Part shown: positions 24,474-32,651 of the stretch, one piece after another
How the letters are laid out: each line of letters begins with the position of its first letter
How positions within the stretch are numbered: the stretch's first letter is position 1
NCBI GenBank assembly: GCA_012729115.1
Contig: JAAYDR010000059.1
Location: 19,556 to 83,555, forward strand
Reading direction: 5' to 3'
Source of the DNA: Clostridiales bacterium
GTDB taxonomy: Bacteria; Bacillota; Clostridia; Christensenellales; Aristaeellaceae
DNA length: 64,000 bases
Notes under the pieces: model-generated
Database searches by the model: none
Told to the model about the DNA's origin: nothing
The model's input: the letters and a program-made list of their open reading frames with translations, nothing else
Made by a program: the position numbers and the translations under genes

Positions 24474-25529
24474 TTACTCCTGATAGTCCACGGTCACGTT
24501 GGTGGCGGCGGGAGCCACATCGGTGGCGTTGGAGATTTCGATTTCACCGCTGAGCACCTTGTCAAACAGGGCGTTGTACTCTTCCACAGTGAAGGTGTTC
24601 ATCCGCCAGGAGGTTTCGGCAGTGGGCAGACCCACGCACTTGTCCGCCGCCCCGAGGTTGGCCACGGTGCCGCCCAGCTCGCCCCAGGTGCCGTTGTTTT
24701 CATACAGGGCGGTCAGGGCCAGAACCACGGAGTTCTTCAGTTCCTTCATAGCGGAGGTGATGATGCGCTCGCTGACATAGTACTGGTCAACGTCTACGCC
24801 GATCACCTTGGTGTCGGCCTCATCGGCAGCCGCCAGGGCGCTCAGGTAGATGCCGCCGCCGCAGGCAAACACGACCTCGGTGCCTTCAGTGGCCCAGCCG
24901 CTCATCTTGGTCTTGATATCATCGGTGGGGCCGAAGCCGCCGCAATACCAGTACTTGATTTCCACATCGGTGAGGCCCATTTCCTTGGCAGCCAGATCGG
25001 CGCCCTGGACGAAGCCATAGCCGTAACGGACCACAGCGGGAACCGCCATGCCGCCCAGGAAGCCCAGCTTCTTATAGCCATCCTTCACGGCTGCGTAGCC
25101 GGCGAAGAAGCCGCTCTGCTCTTCCTGATACAGGATGGAGTAGGTGTTGGTCAGGCCTTCTTCGGAGGGAGCGGTGTCCAGCAGCAGCAGTTGCACGTCG
25201 GGATACTGCTTGGCAATCGCGGAAGCGGAAGCGGCAAACAGATAGCCGGGCAGCACGATCACCTTGGCGCCCTTCTCGATGGCGGCCTTCATGGCCTCTT
25301 CACGGGCGGCGTCGCTGTCCTCGGAGGGACGGTAATAGGCATGGGTGATGCCGTTCGCCTCGGCATAGGCTACACAGCCTTCCCAAGAGGATTGGTTGAA
25401 GCTCTGGTCATCGATGTTGCCAACGTCGGTTACCAACGCGATTTCGTAGGTGTTGTCGCCGGCCAGCGCCAGGGAGCTCATGCCCAGGGTGAGAACCAGC
25501 ACCAAAAGAAGAGCAAGACCCTTTTTCAT
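24474..25529 (-). CDS. BMP-family nucleoside-binding protein of ABC transporter
   Basis: A 351-residue exported protein. Residues 1-22 are a signal peptide ending SLALA, with no lipobox cysteine, so its anchoring differs from the usual lipoprotein form. ALVTDVGNIDDQSFNQSSWEG (about residues 30-50) is the basic-membrane-protein (PnrA/NupN) signature. Later GGMAVPAVVRYGYGFVQG and VIGVDVDQYY also match. It binds the nucleoside outside the cell and delivers it to the two permeases. The ATG at 25529 follows GGAGGAAACCATTT. A longer frame to 25568 has no ribosome site. Confidence 0.9.
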   Translation of the reverse strand: MKKGLALLLVLVLTLGMSSLALAGDNTYEIALVTDVGNIDDQSFNQSSWEGCVAYAEANGITHAYYRPSEDSDAAREEAMKAAIEKGAKVIVLPGYLFAASASAIAKQYPDVQLLLLDTAPSEEGLTNTYSILYQEEQSGFFAGYAAVKDGYKKLGFLGGMAVPAVVRYGYGFVQGADLAAKEMGLTDVEIKYWYCGGFGPTDDIKTKMSGWATEGTEVVFACGGGIYLSALAAADEADTKVIGVDVDQYYVSERIITSAMKELKNSVVLALTALYENNGTWGELGGTVANLGAADKCVGLPTAETSWRMNTFTVEEYNALFDKVLSGEIEISNATDVAPAATNVTVDYQE

Positions 25530-25586
25530 AAATGGTTTCCTCCTTGAATTTTTCGTGCATTGCTGCACAACGGATTAATCCAATTC

Positions 25587-25592
25587 ATTATA
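25587..25592 (-). promoter_or_regulatory. -10 element for the nucleoside ABC operon
   Basis: A perfect TATAAT on the minus strand lies about 58 bases before the binding-protein start. The sequence upstream is an eight-T run and a poor -35. The resulting leader of about 50 bases is too short for a purine riboswitch. Confidence 0.5.
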
Positions 25593-25702
25593 ACAGAAAA
25601 AAAAGAACTATGAAAGTACATTTATGCAACTTCATAATCTTCCCATGAATGAGAAACCTTTTTGTAATAGATGGGGTGGCGGGAAACGAAATCAGAAAGC
25701 CG

Positions 25703-25731
25703 TGGACAGGATGAAAATAATACGATATAAT
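25703..25731 (+). promoter_or_regulatory. Promoter of the ROK-like gene
   Basis: TGGACA, a 17-base spacer and a perfect TATAAT. The -10 abuts a long palindrome at its downstream edge. Confidence 0.7.
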
Positions 25732-25759
25732 GGAAAACGCAAATTACAAAGCGTTTTCC
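25732..25759. promoter_or_regulatory. Palindromic operator or start-site hairpin
   Basis: GGAAAACGC (25732-25740) and GCGTTTTCC (25751-25759) are perfect inverted copies separated by ten AT-rich bases. They span the expected transcription start of the ROK-like gene. Position and symmetry suit a repressor site. The RNA could also form a 5' hairpin. Confidence 0.65.
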
Positions 25760-25799
25760 ATAAATACGATTCTATTGAATCCCGAAGGAGTTGCAGCCC

Positions 25800-27167
25800 A
25801 TGGAATCCCTCCCCATCAAGGCTCCCCTGGATGCCGATTTTTTGCCCATGATCACGGAGCTTCGGTGTTTCGCCAGGGATGCGGCCCCTGCAGGCGGCCC
25901 GGTCCTTACCCTGGCGGTGGAGCGCAACGATGGCCTGGTAGAGGTCCAGGAACTGCAGATCCTGCCTGACGGGCGCGACGACCCCCGGAATCTTTTGATG
26001 GCGGAGCGGATGGTCAAAAGCATGCTTTGGATCTATGGTGGCTTTCGGGTTACGGTGGCAGGAAGCCGGCTGGTGTATGAGGGCATCCGGGACCAATACC
26101 GCACAGGTGGAAAAAGGGAATTTGACGCCCATTTTATGGCCGATGTGTATGAAAGCCCTTTTGAGGTCCGCTATGTGGAAAGCCGGGAGCACGCGCCCCG
26201 TCGCAGGGCGGCACCCCAGGCCATCGGCCGCCACCTGGACGGTTGCCGCATCGGCTTTGATGCGGGCGGCAGCGATCGCAAGGTCAGCGCTGTGGTGAAC
26301 GGCCAGAGCGTGTACAGCGAGGAAGTGGTCTGGTTCCCCAAGACCCATAGCGATCCAGCCTATCATTACCAGGGGATTGTGGAAGCGCTGAAAATCGCTG
26401 CCTCCCATATGCCCAGGGTGGACGCCATCGGCGTGAGCAGCGCGGGAATCTATGTGGACAACCGCACCATGAAAGCCTCCCTCTTCTTGCAGGTACCCCA
26501 GGAGGCCTTCCACCGGGAGGTCAGGGATATCTATATCCGGGCTGCCAAGGAACTGGGGGATGTGCCTCTTGTGGTCTGCAATGACGGTGACGTGACCGCT
26601 CTGGCCGGAGCCATGAGCCTGGGGGAGAACGGAATCCTGGGCATCGCCATGGGTACCAGCGAGGCAGGGGGCTATGTGGATCCCCATGGGAACATCACCG
26701 GCTGGCTTAACGAGCTGGCCTTCGTGCCCTGCGACCTGGCTGTCACAGCCATGAGGGACGAGTGGAGTGGGGATCTGGGATGCGGCGTCAAGTATTTCTC
26801 CCAGGATGCGGTGATCAAGTTGGCGCCCGCCGCGGGGATTGTGCTCCAGGAGTCTCTGAGCCCTGCGGAAAAGCTGAGGAGGGTGCAGGAGGAGATGGAG
26901 CAGGGAAACCCCCATGCAAGGAAAATCTTTGAGACCATCGGGGTATATTTGGGATATACATTGGCGTATTACAGTCTGTTTTACGATATTCGCCATGTGC
27001 TGCTCATGGGCCGCGTCACCAGCGGCCAGGGCGGCGAGCTGGTGCTGGCCAAGGCCCAGGAGGTGCTGCGGGCAGAGTTTCCGGAGCTTTCCCTGCCGAT
27101 CAATCTGCCGGATGAAAAAAGCCGCAGAGTGGGCCAGAGCGTGGCAGCGGCCAGTTTGCCGGAGTGA
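25800..27167 (+). CDS. ROK/BadF-like ASKHA-fold protein with N-terminal extension
   Basis: A 455-residue protein. The first 140 residues are not recognised. From about residue 148 the ASKHA fold begins with IGFDAGGSDRKVSAVVNG, a phosphate-1 loop as in sugar kinases. Further motifs are AIGVSSAGIYVDNRT near 200, CNDGDVTALAGAMSLG near 262 with the likely catalytic Asp, and LGIAMGTSEAGGYVDPHG. It may be a sugar kinase or an inactive ROK-type sensor. There is no helix-turn-helix to make it a NagC-type repressor. The ATG at 25800 follows GAAGGAG. It is divergent from the nucleoside importer and carries its own operator-like palindrome. Confidence 0.6.
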   Translation: MESLPIKAPLDADFLPMITELRCFARDAAPAGGPVLTLAVERNDGLVEVQELQILPDGRDDPRNLLMAERMVKSMLWIYGGFRVTVAGSRLVYEGIRDQYRTGGKREFDAHFMADVYESPFEVRYVESREHAPRRRAAPQAIGRHLDGCRIGFDAGGSDRKVSAVVNGQSVYSEEVVWFPKTHSDPAYHYQGIVEALKIAASHMPRVDAIGVSSAGIYVDNRTMKASLFLQVPQEAFHREVRDIYIRAAKELGDVPLVVCNDGDVTALAGAMSLGENGILGIAMGTSEAGGYVDPHGNITGWLNELAFVPCDLAVTAMRDEWSGDLGCGVKYFSQDAVIKLAPAAGIVLQESLSPAEKLRRVQEEMEQGNPHARKIFETIGVYLGYTLAYYSLFYDIRHVLLMGRVTSGQGGELVLAKAQEVLRAEFPELSLPINLPDEKSRRVGQSVAAASLPE

Positions 27168-27187
27168 AAGCGATAAAACACACCCGT

Positions 27188-27218
27188 AAAAACGGCTCCA
27201 AAGCATCGCTTTGGAGCC
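27188..27218. terminator. Bidirectional terminator between ROK-like gene and tag
   Basis: GGCTCCAAAGC pairs perfectly with GCTTTGGAGCC around three bases. On the minus strand a GTTTTTAC tail follows, so it best serves tag. On the plus strand a weaker T-rich tail serves the ROK-like gene. Confidence 0.75.
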
Positions 27219-27257
27219 GGGCATTTCTTTGGAGCCCTTTACCCTCTGCTTGCGCTT

Positions 27258-27830
27258 CTACCAGCCCGGTTCCCTGGGCTGCTGATAGCAAAAGCACGTG
27301 GTTTCGTGGTCATTGACCACGCCCACGGCCTGCAGATAGCTGTACAGCGTCACCGAGCCCATATAGCGCATGCCGCGCTTTTTCAGGTCTTTGGACATGG
27401 TGTCGCTGAGCGGCGTGGTGGTGGAAAACCGGTCCGTGGTATTGGTGACGGGATGGCCCCCTGTAAAGCTGTACAGGTACTTGGCAAAGGAGCCGAACTC
27501 CTTTTGGATGGCAAGGAAGCAGCGGGCGTTCTGGATGGCCCCCAAAATCTTGCTCCGGGAGCGGATGATGCCCGCGTCCTGGAGGAGCTGCTGAACCTTG
27601 TCCTCGCCGTATTCGGCGATCTTCTCGGGGTCAAAGCCGTCAAAGGCCTTGCGGAAGTTTTCCCGCTTTTTGAGGATGATTGCCCAGGAAAGCCCGGCCT
27701 GGAAAGCTTCCAGCAGCAAAAACTCATAAAGCAGCGCATCGTCGGTAGTGGGCACGCCCCAGAGGGTATCGTGATAATGCTCCATGTCAGGGCCTTTGGC
27801 CCAGGTGCAGCGGGGCTTATTCTCCGGCAT
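27258..27830 (-). CDS. tag: DNA-3-methyladenine glycosylase I
   Basis: A 190-residue Tag enzyme of normal length. RCTWAKGPDMEHYHDTLWG at the N-terminus supplies the zinc-binding Cys and His. The C-terminal VVNDHETTCFCY supplies the remaining His and Cys. FQAGLSWAIILKKRENFRKAF and KILGAIQNARCFL form the helix-hairpin-helix-like core that flips alkylated bases. It removes 3-methyladenine from DNA in base excision repair. The start overlaps the end of the AI-2E-family gene by 14 bases. A hairpin terminator follows, making it the last gene of a four-gene operon. Confidence 0.95.
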   Translation of the reverse strand: MPENKPRCTWAKGPDMEHYHDTLWGVPTTDDALLYEFLLLEAFQAGLSWAIILKKRENFRKAFDGFDPEKIAEYGEDKVQQLLQDAGIIRSRSKILGAIQNARCFLAIQKEFGSFAKYLYSFTGGHPVTNTTDRFSTTTPLSDTMSKDLKKRGMRYMGSVTLYSYLQAVGVVNDHETTCFCYQQPREPGW

Positions 27831-28980
27831 GGGCAGCCCCCTCTCTGCCGCGCTTCCAGCGGCGTGTCATATACCGGGACAGGGTGCGGCAATCCGCCAC
27901 AATGCCGTCAAACAGACGGGCGCGAACCGCGCTCACCAGGATCACCATGGCCACAGGACCCAGAATGAGCCCCATCACCCCGGCCAGCTGCATGCCCGCG
28001 AACATGCCCATCAGGGAGAGCAGGGGGGACACCCCCAGGTTGCTGCCCAGAAGCAGGGGCTCGGTGCCCCGGCGGATCAGCTGGTACACCAGGTACAGCC
28101 CCAGTACGATCCAGCCGTTGCGGCTTTGGCCAACAATGAAGCTGATAACGGCCCAGGGGAGATAGAGGGTGCCGCAGCCGAACTGGGGAATCAGCTCCAG
28201 CAGGGCCGCAATCACGCCGATAAGCATGGCGTACTCAAAGCCAAAGGACTGGAAGCATATCCAGGACAGGAGCAAGGTGATGAGGGAATAGAGGAGCTGC
28301 ACCCGCATATAGCCCAGCAGGCCTTTCATGGCGGACTTGCGCAGCAGGGAAATTTGCTTGTTCTCCTTGTTGTCCGTGCCTGTGGTTAAGAATTTGTGGA
28401 TCTGCGGGTAGCGGGAGGTGATGAAGAAGATTCCCGGCACCAGAAAGCTGGTGTAGATCAGGGCGTAGGGGAGGCTCGCCGCAAAGGAGAGGGCCCAGTT
28501 GCCCAGGCCGGTAACCAGGGCCATGCCCGCCTCGCTCAAGGTCTTGATGGCACTGTCCAGGGAAGTGCGAATGGCGCTCCCCACCTCGTTGGGCATGGCC
28601 TGGGCGGCATCCAGCACCCGATTGACGGCGGTTTGCAGCACCCCGGTGACGCTGCCCACGATGCTGGGGGCATTTTGGACCACCGTGCTGATCTGTACCA
28701 CCAAAAAGGAAACAAACCAATACAGCAGGATGAAAGCCGCGATACAAACCACCAGCACCCAGAGGGTGACTGCCAGGCCGGGCTTCAGGCGAAGCCGGTC
28801 CCGGAAAAAGCGGATGGCGGGCTGCAGGGAGGCAGCCACAGGAATGGCAATCAGAAAGGGGGAGAACAGCCGCCAAACCTGCGGCACCACGGCCAGCAGG
28901 CAGAAAACCGCAAGCACGGCTCCGGCCAGCCGGAGGGCAAGCCGTTCCGCCGCGTAGAGTACGGGAAGCTCGGATTTCAT
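27817..28980 (-). CDS. AI-2E family transporter (YtvI-like membrane protein)
   Basis: A 387-residue integral membrane protein with about eight helices. It has two near the N-terminus, a long amphipathic middle region (about residues 110-165), and the late LGYMRVQLLYSLITLLLSW and LLELIPQFGCGTLYLPWAV segments that mark the AI-2E (PF01594) family. Clostridial and Bacillus members include the sporulation protein YtvI and sodium/lithium-proton antiporters. Transport of autoinducer-2 is not the general function. It overlaps tag by 14 bases and begins 42 bases after the TPM gene. Confidence 0.8.
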   Translation of the reverse strand: MKSELPVLYAAERLALRLAGAVLAVFCLLAVVPQVWRLFSPFLIAIPVAASLQPAIRFFRDRLRLKPGLAVTLWVLVVCIAAFILLYWFVSFLVVQISTVVQNAPSIVGSVTGVLQTAVNRVLDAAQAMPNEVGSAIRTSLDSAIKTLSEAGMALVTGLGNWALSFAASLPYALIYTSFLVPGIFFITSRYPQIHKFLTTGTDNKENKQISLLRKSAMKGLLGYMRVQLLYSLITLLLSWICFQSFGFEYAMLIGVIAALLELIPQFGCGTLYLPWAVISFIVGQSRNGWIVLGLYLVYQLIRRGTEPLLLGSNLGVSPLLSLMGMFAGMQLAGVMGLILGPVAMVILVSAVRARLFDGIVADCRTLSRYMTRRWKRGREGAAHAGE

Positions 28981-29022
28981 CTGGGGCCTCCTTTGGCGGG
29001 ATGGGTGCGCTTTGCGCAGGCG

Positions 29023-29877
29023 CTAGAACTTGCCGCCGCCACCGCCATGGCTGGTGCCGCTGCTGCCGATGTGGACGCCGCTGCCTCCGCCGCCAAAGCC
29101 GCCGCCCCCTATGCCGCCTCCGGAACGGGGGTCAGGCTTGCGGGCCTGGGTGGTGGCCGAACGCAGGAACTGGTCCTGGGTGTCGGTCAGTTCCATGGCA
29201 GTGTTGCCTTCCAGCTGATACCGGTAGGTGGAACCCTTGAGCTGATAGCGGCGGCTGACAATCAGGGCGAAAACCCCACCCACGGCCGCGGCGATCAGCA
29301 GGCTGATCCAGATTTCGTTCATGGTCAGGGCCTTGTGCCGGCGGGTAAGCTGCTTCCCGGTGAGGATGTCGTACTGGTACTGGCCTTCGGGAATGCCCTT
29401 TTTGATATTCTGCCGCAAAATGGACAGCATGGAGGATACCGCATCGGGATAGTCCCCTGCGGTCAGGTCCGGCTGTACGGAGTTGATGGCGCTGTCGATC
29501 CGCTGGTCCGTCATGATATCGATCATCTTGCCGGTGGTGGACAGGTAATGCTCCCGCTCGTACATATCAATGTAATACAGAACGCCGCTGTGCTCCTCGT
29601 CCATGCCAAAGCCGTACTTGTCATAATAGTCGTCGGCAATGGTTTGCACCGAAACACCTTCATGGGGCTTGTTGGTGGTGACCAGCACAAAATCCATGCC
29701 GGTGTCCTGCTGGAACTGGGCAATTGCAGTTTCCAGGCTGTCCTCCTGGGCAGGGGTGAGCAGGTTCGCCTGGTCAAAGATGCGCTGGCTGGTGGTTCCG
29801 CCGGCCAGGGCGCAGGCAGCCATCACGCAAAGGATGCAGCAAAGGAATGCAGCCAGGGATTTCCTCATCTTCTTCAT
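29023..29877 (-). CDS. TPM-domain (YgcG-like) secreted or membrane-anchored protein
   Basis: A 284-residue protein with a signal peptide (about residues 1-26). A TPM domain follows from RIFDQANLLTPAQEDSLETA through MDFVLVTTNKP and YYDKYGFGMDEEHSGVLYYI to about residue 150. A single membrane helix lies near residue 200, and a glycine-rich tail (GGGIGGGGFGGGGSG) is the usual YgcG ending. TPM proteins are tied to membrane protein quality control and phosphatase-like activity, but most have unknown roles. I chose the ATG at 29877, as the GTG at 29886 sits directly on the ribosome site. It is paired with a zinc-ribbon protein gene 13 bases upstream. Confidence 0.8.
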   Translation of the reverse strand: MKKMRKSLAAFLCCILCVMAACALAGGTTSQRIFDQANLLTPAQEDSLETAIAQFQQDTGMDFVLVTTNKPHEGVSVQTIADDYYDKYGFGMDEEHSGVLYYIDMYEREHYLSTTGKMIDIMTDQRIDSAINSVQPDLTAGDYPDAVSSMLSILRQNIKKGIPEGQYQYDILTGKQLTRRHKALTMNEIWISLLIAAAVGGVFALIVSRRYQLKGSTYRYQLEGNTAMELTDTQDQFLRSATTQARKPDPRSGGGIGGGGFGGGGSGVHIGSSGTSHGGGGGKF

Positions 29878-29890
29878 CCTCTCCACCCTC

Positions 29891-31009
29891 CTAGTACAAG
29901 AAGTATCCGGCCACGCACAGCCCCGCGAAAACCAGGGCTGCGATCAGGGCGCTGACAACAAGCAGCTTCCCCTTGTTGATGGGCAGCTTGCCGCACACGG
30001 TTCCGGTGCGGCCGTTCATGACGTAGTAATAGGGCTTTTTGTCAGGACCGCCCCGGCGGGCGTAGGTAAGCACCCAGGTAGGCAAAAGGGTATATCGGGT
30101 TTTCTGCCCGGTCACATTGGCCGATACGGAACCGCTGAAGGAGTGGTAATGGACGGTAGGGGACAGCATGGGCTGCACATAGCCCTTGAGCTCTTCCTGA
30201 ACATCCTGGGTGATGTCCGCCGCGTTGATGTCGCGGCGCTCTGCCAGAAAGCCGGAAAGATAGGCGCTGGAGAAGGGCTTTACCTCCTCCAGGGGAAAGG
30301 GATGGATGCCGTCGGAGAGCTTGCGGTCGATACTGCGCAGTGCCGGGCGCATCACATTGCGGAAGGTCAGCTTTCCCCGTCGCAGGAAGGAGTAATAGTC
30401 GGTTTTGGTAATCACATACTTGGGGGTGTCCATGGTGGACACATTCTGGCCCTGGCCGGAGTAGGTGGCGTCCAGCTCGCACTCGGTGATGAAATGGGGG
30501 TAGTAGACCCCGGACATGTTTTGAATTTCCTGCTTGGAGAAGAAGCCCTTGGGGATGAATTTTTTGGTTTTTACCCAACTGAGAAAGCTTTCCACAGCGG
30601 CGTCCTTGCTGATGGCAAAGGGCAGCACCGCGTCCGGCGTCATGTCGCTGGTCAGCTTGCCCTGAAGTACCACAGGGTTGTGGCAGTAGTAGCAGTGGGT
30701 GGCCACGGTGGTGGCGTCGGTCATGACCTGGCTGCCGCAGCTGGGACAATGATAGGCGACCTGGTCCTGCTGGGCTGCCCCGGCATCCTCCCGGCCTTGG
30801 GAGGTTTGGGCATCGCCGGGCCTGCCGTCGGCATCCCCGGCGGCGGACCGGGCTTCCTGGGCCGCCTCCTGGGCGTAGGCGTCGGCCTTGGGCAGAAGGT
30901 CCTTTTCGGTAAACTGGGACTTGCAAAAAGCGCAGCTCCATTTTTGAAGATCCGGCGCAAAGGACACGGGACCGCCGCAGTTGGTGCATTTATAGGTCAC
31001 GCCTGCCAT
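29891..31009 (-). CDS. Double zinc-ribbon membrane-anchored protein
   Basis: A 372-residue protein starting with two zinc ribbons. The first uses CTNCGG (residues 8-13) and CAFC (near 26). The second uses CPSCGS (near 89) and CYYC (near 106), with an Ala/Gln/Asp-rich linker between them. A middle domain with FFSKQEIQNMSGVYYPHF follows, then YVMNGRTGTVCGKLPINKGK and one C-terminal membrane helix of about 22 residues. This layout is known from genes beside TPM proteins and probably scaffolds a membrane complex. It is the first gene of the operon that ends with tag. Confidence 0.7.
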   Translation of the reverse strand: MAGVTYKCTNCGGPVSFAPDLQKWSCAFCKSQFTEKDLLPKADAYAQEAAQEARSAAGDADGRPGDAQTSQGREDAGAAQQDQVAYHCPSCGSQVMTDATTVATHCYYCHNPVVLQGKLTSDMTPDAVLPFAISKDAAVESFLSWVKTKKFIPKGFFSKQEIQNMSGVYYPHFITECELDATYSGQGQNVSTMDTPKYVITKTDYYSFLRRGKLTFRNVMRPALRSIDRKLSDGIHPFPLEEVKPFSSAYLSGFLAERRDINAADITQDVQEELKGYVQPMLSPTVHYHSFSGSVSANVTGQKTRYTLLPTWVLTYARRGGPDKKPYYYVMNGRTGTVCGKLPINKGKLLVVSALIAALVFAGLCVAGYFLY

Positions 31010-31055
31010 GGGATCACCTCACGACTTGTTTTGGTGCTTCTTTCCAGATGCACTC

Positions 31056-31084
31056 ATTATACATGCCCCTTCCTTAAAAATCAA
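31056..31084 (-). promoter_or_regulatory. Promoter of the zinc-ribbon/TPM/AI-2E/tag operon
   Basis: TTGATT, a 17-base spacer and a perfect TATAAT on the minus strand, 47 bases before the start codon. Confidence 0.65.
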
Positions 31085-31149
31085 CGGAAGGAGGGGTTTA
31101 CATTTTCAGGCCCGGTGTGATACCCTTCAAGGAAAAAGGAGGGTTCGTT

Positions 31150-31542
31150 ATGAAGCTGGGAGCAACGCTTTATATCCGCGACACGGTGCAGGCAGTGGAG
31201 TTTTACAAGGAAGCCTTTGGGCTGACCCTGGGATACCATGAAAAATATCCGGACGGAAGCTTTCTGCATGGGGCGCTGCTCAGGGACGGGCAGGAGGTAT
31301 TTGCCGTCAGCGAATCCCGCAACGACGCCTTTGTGCAAACCATGCTGGCATCCAATTTGAAGGACGCCCGCCCCACGATGAGCTATAGCATCGATTTTGG
31401 AAGCAAGGAAGAAGTGGAGAAAGCCTATGCCCTGCTGGCGAAGGAGGGAACGGTTTTGCTGCCGCTGGGATCCCTTCCCTGGTGCTCCTGCTGCGCCGAG
31501 GTGGTGGACCGTTTTGGGGTGTACTGGTATCTGTGGACATAA
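31150..31542 (+). CDS. Glyoxalase/bleomycin-resistance (VOC) family protein
   Basis: A 130-residue single-domain VOC protein with the paired beta-alpha-beta-beta-beta modules. The first is GATLYIRDTVQAVEFYKEAFGL and the second ends in AEVVDRFGVYWYLWT, where the usual metal ligand glutamate may be absent. Such proteins bind metals and small molecules and cannot be assigned a substrate from sequence. The SLPWCSCCAEV segment with three cysteines is unusual. The ATG at 31150 follows AAGGAGG. A good terminator follows at 31564, so the gene is monocistronic. Confidence 0.75.
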   Translation: MKLGATLYIRDTVQAVEFYKEAFGLTLGYHEKYPDGSFLHGALLRDGQEVFAVSESRNDAFVQTMLASNLKDARPTMSYSIDFGSKEEVEKAYALLAKEGTVLLPLGSLPWCSCCAEVVDRFGVYWYLWT

Positions 31543-31563
31543 GCCTGGGCGCATTGACAATAA

Positions 31564-31603
31564 AGACCCCCTCCTTGGCTATACCAACGGAGGGAGTCTT
31601 TTT
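31564..31603 (+). terminator. Terminator of the VOC gene
   Basis: AGAC/GTCT, CCCTCC/GGAGGG and TTGG/CCAA stack into one imperfect stem followed by TTTTTG. Confidence 0.8.
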
Positions 31604-31651
31604 GCATAGGCCGTTCCTTGAGGGTGCATGACGATCTGAGAGACCGCCCGG

Positions 31652-32548
31652 TTACTCCGGCTTGTACTTTTTCTCCAGGACGCCCATGAAGTAGCCCAGG
31701 GCGATGCCCGCGATACACGCAGCCAGGGAGATCCACAGAAAAGGAGCGGGATAGGCGGCGATGGCACCGGTTTCCAAAACCTTGCCGGGCCAGGGGATGA
31801 TCATGATGGTGGAGGCCACCACCAGGCCGATGATAAAATGGTAGATGCCGCCGTAGGCTTTGGCAAAGAGGCGGTCAAAGGCCTTGGAGAGCAGAAGGAA
31901 GCACAGCAGCGCGCCCAGGACCACAGGAATGAGGACACCAAAGTCCAAAGCGCCGATGCGCTCCATCATGACGCCGTAAATGCCCATGTACAGGAGGAAG
32001 TTGGAGGGGCTCAGTCCTGGCACGATGGCCCCCAGACCCATAAGGGCCCCGGCCATGAGCCAGACCCACAGGCTGCCGGTGGGAATGGAAACACCGGAAA
32101 GCCAGCCCTTGATGAAATAGAGGAACAGGGAGACAAGGATGACGGTGAGAAGCAAAATGGCATAATGATGGGATTGGCGGCCTTCCCTGCCCGCCTGCTG
32201 ATACAGCATGGGAAGGGTGCCCAGCACGCAGCCGATGAAGAACCATAGCAGGGGAACCTCAAAGCGTTCAAAGGCTTCACCCAGAACCTTGGAGCAGATC
32301 ACCATGCTGATGAGAACACCTATGCCGATGGGCAGGAAGAAGAACAGATTGGGCAGGAAGTTTTTGCGGATGTTGGCGAAAAAGCGGATCAGGGGCTCGT
32401 AGACGCCAAAGATGGCGGCAAATACGCCGCCGCTTACACCGGGAATGATGAAGCCGGTGCCGATCACCACACCCTTGATCAGCCGAAAGAGCCAGGAGAA
32501 CAGGGTATCGGAGCGGTGGTTGGGTTCGCCGGTCTGATGGGTTTGCAT
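31652..32548 (-). CDS. DUF368 family polyprenyl-phosphate transporter (PopT-type)
   Basis: A 298-residue membrane protein with about eight helices and two inverted-repeat signatures, GFIIPGVSGGVFAAIFGVYE (about residues 32-51) and GAIVPGLSPSNFLLYMGIYG (about 172-191). Both are diagnostic of DUF368. DUF368 proteins were recently shown to return undecaprenyl-phosphate to the inner leaflet of the membrane. That activity would supply carrier lipid for the glycopolymer pathways in this window. The C-terminal YFMGVLEKKYKPE is cytoplasmic by charge. It lies downstream of rny but behind a strong terminator hairpin, so it probably has its own promoter. Confidence 0.85.
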   Translation of the reverse strand: MQTHQTGEPNHRSDTLFSWLFRLIKGVVIGTGFIIPGVSGGVFAAIFGVYEPLIRFFANIRKNFLPNLFFFLPIGIGVLISMVICSKVLGEAFERFEVPLLWFFIGCVLGTLPMLYQQAGREGRQSHHYAILLLTVILVSLFLYFIKGWLSGVSIPTGSLWVWLMAGALMGLGAIVPGLSPSNFLLYMGIYGVMMERIGALDFGVLIPVVLGALLCFLLLSKAFDRLFAKAYGGIYHFIIGLVVASTIMIIPWPGKVLETGAIAAYPAPFLWISLAACIAGIALGYFMGVLEKKYKPE

Positions 32549-32597
32549 AGGTGCTGCCTCCCTGATGATAACAAGCCGCCGGGGCGGCCTAAATAAT

Positions 32598-32639
32598 CCA
32601 TGACCCTATCCATGGGGCACGCCCCGGATAGGGTCATGG
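32598..32639 (-). terminator. Terminator of rny
   Basis: CCATGACCCTATCC and GGATAGGGTCATGG form a perfect 14-bp stem just after the rny stop, followed on the minus strand by ATTATTT. The loop can itself pair (GGGGC/GCCCC). Confidence 0.7.
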
Positions 32640-32651
32640 GATGGGGCGAAG

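Noticed and set aside
22819..24483. A 554-codon plus-strand frame opposite the ABC ATPase gene
   Set aside because: The minus-strand ATPase has two full ABC cassettes. The antisense frame is composition-driven.
25530..25586. A purine riboswitch before the nucleoside importer
   Set aside because: The predicted leader is only about 50 bases and lacks room for the aptamer.
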